A stretch of 9,813 nucleotides of DNA from Clostridiaceae bacterium (GTDB lineage Bacteria; Bacillota_A; Clostridia; Acetivibrionales; Acetivibrionaceae): assembly GCA_012513545.1 (NCBI GenBank), contig JAAZCB010000405.1:1-9813 (forward strand), written 5' to 3'. This document shows, in pieces, positions 7,551 to 9,813 of this stretch. The notes beneath the pieces are model-generated. The model was given only the letters and a program-made list of their open reading frames with translations, ran no database searches and was not told where the DNA came from. Position 1 is the stretch's first letter; each line of letters starts with the position of its first letter. Made by a program: the position numbers and the translations under genes.

Positions 7551-7555
7551 CTGAA

Positions 7556-7894
7556 ATGTTTAAGAACTATTCTAAAGCTGATTTAGAGAAACTTAACAGC
7601 TTGTTTAAAAAGTTATTGCTGATTATAGAAAGTGAAGGGGATTCAGAAACCAAATATGCAACAGGAGTTTTGAAAAATATAGTAGTTGTTGTTGAAGATG
7701 TTTTGAAAACTCCAGTTATAGCAGATTTGAATGAGATATTTAGTGAAATTATGGAAAGGTATAAAAGCTTATATCCACCAAGGGGGGGATTAACAGAATT
7801 TTTTATTTGGCGTGAGGATTTTGACGAACGGGTAAAAGCCAATAAACCTCTTGACGATATTAAGGAGGATATTAAATCAATTATAGGTGTTTAG
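7556..7894 (+). CDS. Small protein, probable immunity partner of toxin tip 2
   Basis: This is a 112-aa, mostly helical, charged cytoplasmic-looking protein starting MFKNYSKADLEKLNSLFKKLL. The C-terminal part has a striking YPPRGGLTEFFIWREDF motif followed by a charged helix (LDDIKEDIKSIIGV). I do not recognise the family with confidence. The immunity role rests on position: it starts 11 bases after the toxin stop codon with an ideal ribosome binding site, so it is almost certainly cotranscribed with the toxin. Its size is normal for immunity proteins. It is the last gene before the convergent terminator, and it is AT-rich (18/60 G+C by hand in line 7621), like the immunity genes of the first unit. 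Confidence 0.8.
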   Translation: MFKNYSKADLEKLNSLFKKLLLIIESEGDSETKYATGVLKNIVVVVEDVLKTPVIADLNEIFSEIMERYKSLYPPRGGLTEFFIWREDFDERVKANKPLDDIKEDIKSIIGV

Positions 7895-7920
7895 AATGTG
7901 CATATATTTTATTGTTTATA

Positions 7921-7945
7921 ACAGGTATTGAAGATACTGTATTTT
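7921..7945 (+). terminator. Weak candidate terminator after the toxin-immunity unit
   Basis: ACAG(G)TAT at 7921-7928 pairs with ATACTGT at 7934-7940 around a 5-base loop, giving seven pairs with one bulged G, followed by ATTTT. The stem is short and AT-rich, so the stronger hairpin at 8052 is the likelier end of transcription. The rest of 7895-8051 is AT-rich spacer in which I see no gene. Confidence 0.25.
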
Positions 7946-8051
7946 AAGCAGAATAAAGGCATATCCAATTAAAATATAAATATCAGATCTTACTTAGAAT
8001 AAACCATATAGTATAGCATAAATTGATGGTTATTACCGGAGTTAATGAAGA

Positions 8052-8090
8052 AAAGAGTCAAAAGGAACCGTCTCCTTTGACTCTTTATTT
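8052..8090. terminator. Convergent, probably bidirectional intrinsic terminator
   Basis: AAAGAGTCAAAAGGA (8052-8066) pairs with TCCTTTGACTCTTT (8073-8086) with one bulged A and a six-base loop, a 14-bp stem. On the + strand it runs into TTTATTTTG. On the - strand it is followed by a TTTTCTTC run. It can therefore end both the toxin operon and the oppositely oriented LRR gene, whose stop codon (8085-8087) lies in the end of the stem. Confidence 0.85.
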
Positions 8091-9813
8091 TGTTAAGGTA
8101 ATTTCCTGACTTTGAGAATCCCAGTCGATTTTTAAGCCGAGCTTTTCCCCTACAAATCTGACAGGTATTAAAGTTCTTCCGTTCTGTATAAAAGGAGCAG
8201 CATCAATTGGAACAGATGTGCCGTTAACCAGGGCATAATCCTTTCCTACCCATAACATAATGGTATTGTTATCGAGGGCTAAGGTTATCATCTGAATATT
8301 TTCTTCCCATTTTACAGAGGCGCCCACAGCTTCAGATACATACCTCACAGGAAGAAAAGTTCTACCGTTGGCTATAATCGGTGATATGTCCATTTGCTTT
8401 TTCTGACCATTAACATAATAGGTTGAATTGCCAACATAAAAGCGTTGGATTATACGGAGGTTAGAGGCAACAACTACTTCGAAATCCTTATCGGTTAGAT
8501 TTCCTGCAAGAGGCTTGATGGAAGAAAAATTAGTGATGGAATTCCCCTCCAGGTAAAAGGAGCTCAGTCCGGAGAGATTGTTTAAGCTGTCAGTAAGACG
8601 GCTTATGTTGTTTCCTGACAAATCCAGCACTTTTAAATTGGTCAGGTTAGAGAATACAGAGGTATCAGATACATTATTATTGCATAAATACAGGGCGTTC
8701 AGTTTGGAAAGCTTGCTCAAAGCTTCAGTTTTTTCTATGTAATTTTGCGATAAATCAAGCAATTCAAGGTTAGAGCATTTCTCTATGTCATTAATATCCG
8801 TTAAATTATTTGAATTAAGATACAATTTCCTAAGGTTGGCAAGGTCTTCAAACCCATTTATTACGGTTATCTTATTTTGACCAAGATCAAGTATTTCAAG
8901 ATTGCTGAAATTATAAAGGTCTACTTCATCCGAAAAGTTATTTTTTAACAGAGATAACTGTTTTAAGTTAGTACACCTGACCAGTGGCGTAATATCAGAT
9001 ACATTATTATTGTCCAGGTCAAGATATTCAAGGTTCATCAGATTGCCCAGAGGTTCAATATTTTTAACCGAGTTATTGGAAATTGACAGTTTTTCTAATT
9101 TTAATAGATTTTCCAGAGGTTCAATTGTCTCGATGTCGTTGTTCGATAGATCGAGTTCCTTAAGATTGAAGAGATATTGCATTCCATGCAAATTTGATAT
9201 CTTCTTTTCTTCAAGCTTTAGTTTAGTAATTTTTGACAGATCATTCAAGGATAATTCGCCTGCTTTTTTCCCAGTAGCATTTCTAACTTCAGCCTCAAGA
9301 CTACTATCATAAAATCTTGGTGTAAGCTCAAAGTCTCTCCTTTTAAGATTTTTGAAAACTGCTGAAACAGGGGAATCATCCGAGATGCTATTTCCGTTCA
9401 TAAACAGAGAAGTAATTTTATTCAACTTTCTTAATGGAGCCAGATCCGTAACAAAGTTATTGGATATATCAAGATATGTCAGGTTTTCGAAGTACTCAAG
9501 ACCATCAAGACTGGATATGCTCCTTCCTGGAATAATAAGCATTTCTACAGAATTAACATCACTCTTGAAAATATCACCTTTTTGTACTTTTATCTGCTCG
9601 CGGACAGCAGATTCAAGGTTTTTATCTTTAAAAGAAACAGTAACATAACTACTTACCATTATTTCTCTTGTTTCCGGATGCCACTGGGCTAGTCCGCCGA
9701 ACTGTTGAATTACAAATGCCAGAGGAACAAGTAATTCTTCCTGATTCAACTCTCTGTTAACTGCAACAAGAACAGGCCAATAGTCCAGTTCTTTTGTTAT
9801 GCCGTTAACATCG
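8085..9813 (-). CDS. Leucine-rich-repeat protein with copper-amine-oxidase-like stalk domains, 5' end outside the window
   Basis: The frame is open to the right edge, so the TTG at 9749 is not the real start. Upstream codons read ITKELDYWPVLVAVNRE and continue into LLVPLAFVIQQFGGLAQWHPETREIMV. Using numbering from the 9749 codon: residues 1-35 complete one copper-amine-oxidase N-domain-like repeat (PF07833 type). Residues 41-140 hold a cap helix plus a short LRR block. Residues 150-420 hold a second cap helix and about ten 22-residue LRRs of the SDS22/internalin kind (L..L.L..N.I..I.PL). Residues 440-554 hold two more stalk-like repeats with NGRTFLPVRYVSEAVGA and NGRTLIPVRFVGEKLG. Such clostridial proteins are normally secreted or surface-bound and mediate binding. 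The signal peptide, if any, is outside the window. The gene is convergent with the toxin operon and has no visible link to it. Confidence 0.92.
   Translation of the reverse strand, partial: DVNGITKELDYWPVLVAVNRELNQEELLVPLAFVIQQFGGLAQWHPETREIMVSSYVTVSFKDKNLESAVREQIKVQKGDIFKSDVNSVEMLIIPGRSISSLDGLEYFENLTYLDISNNFVTDLAPLRKLNKITSLFMNGNSISDDSPVSAVFKNLKRRDFELTPRFYDSSLEAEVRNATGKKAGELSLNDLSKITKLKLEEKKISNLHGMQYLFNLKELDLSNNDIETIEPLENLLKLEKLSISNNSVKNIEPLGNLMNLEYLDLDNNNVSDITPLVRCTNLKQLSLLKNNFSDEVDLYNFSNLEILDLGQNKITVINGFEDLANLRKLYLNSNNLTDINDIEKCSNLELLDLSQNYIEKTEALSKLSKLNALYLCNNNVSDTSVFSNLTNLKVLDLSGNNISRLTDSLNNLSGLSSFYLEGNSITNFSSIKPLAGNLTDKDFEVVVASNLRIIQRFYVGNSTYYVNGQKKQMDISPIIANGRTFLPVRYVSEAVGASVKWEENIQMITLALDNNTIMLWVGKDYALVNGTSVPIDAAPFIQNGRTLIPVRFVGEKLGLKIDWDSQSQEITLTK
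8490..9242 (-). repeat. Tandem leucine-rich-repeat array
   Basis: About ten to eleven units of roughly 66 bases encode LRRs with the consensus NL..LDLSNN.I..I.PL. Two units share an exact 20-base stretch (8663-8682 and 8993-9012) coding for NNNVSD, which suggests fairly recent copying between units or strong local constraint. Confidence 0.85.

Noticed and set aside
7496..7555. N-terminal extension of the 112-aa gene to the ATG at 7496
   Set aside because: It overlaps the end of the Rhs gene in another frame and the GGAGGG at 7545-7550 points to the ATG at 7556.
9010..9648. Two plus-strand reading frames opposite the LRR gene
   Set aside because: They are mirror frames of a repetitive LRR coding sequence, rich in Ser/Arg/Phe, without start signals or domain likeness.
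9747..9749. TTG as the start of the LRR gene
   Set aside because: It falls within a stalk-like domain that continues upstream in frame to the window edge.

Overview
The window looks like Clostridia (Firmicutes) DNA. It is fairly AT-rich, has strong AGGAGG-type ribosome binding sites and TTGACA/TATAAT promoter signals, and carries an extracellular leucine-rich-repeat protein with copper-amine-oxidase-like 'stalk' domains, a combination common in clostridial surface proteins. The genus cannot be fixed from the sequence alone.

Most of the window (1-7894) is a polymorphic-toxin locus of two tandem Rhs/YD-repeat genes on the + strand. The first Rhs gene enters from the left edge (1-2465) and ends in a short cysteine-rich tip that looks like an HNH/treble-clef nuclease. 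Two small AT-rich genes follow: one resembling Imm33/DUF2185-type immunity proteins (2540-3115, true start uncertain) and one of the Imm21 family (3151-3666). A near-consensus sigma-A promoter overlaps the Imm21 stop codon and should drive the second, complete Rhs gene (3798-7544, 1248 aa). That gene has a lysine-rich N-terminus, a DUF6531 domain, YD repeats and an Rhs core, and ends in a different tip with ADP-ribosyltransferase-like motifs. Eleven bases downstream is its probable immunity gene (7556-7894, 112 aa, family not recognised).

The two Rhs cores align without interruption from the left edge to the conserved DPLGL motif, differing by 9 bases in length and about three-quarters identical in protein by eye. 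Just after DPLGL-KKHKA the two proteins become unrelated. This is the classic picture of a conserved delivery shell with exchangeable toxin tips, each followed by its own protective gene. The Imm21 gene may be an orphan kept from an earlier tip.

A convergent, probably bidirectional terminator (about 8052-8090) separates this locus from a minus-strand gene (8085 to beyond 9813). It encodes a secreted or surface LRR protein with copper-amine-oxidase-like domains on both sides of two LRR blocks. It has no evident functional tie to the toxin genes. No tRNA, rRNA, CRISPR array, transposase or integrase was seen.
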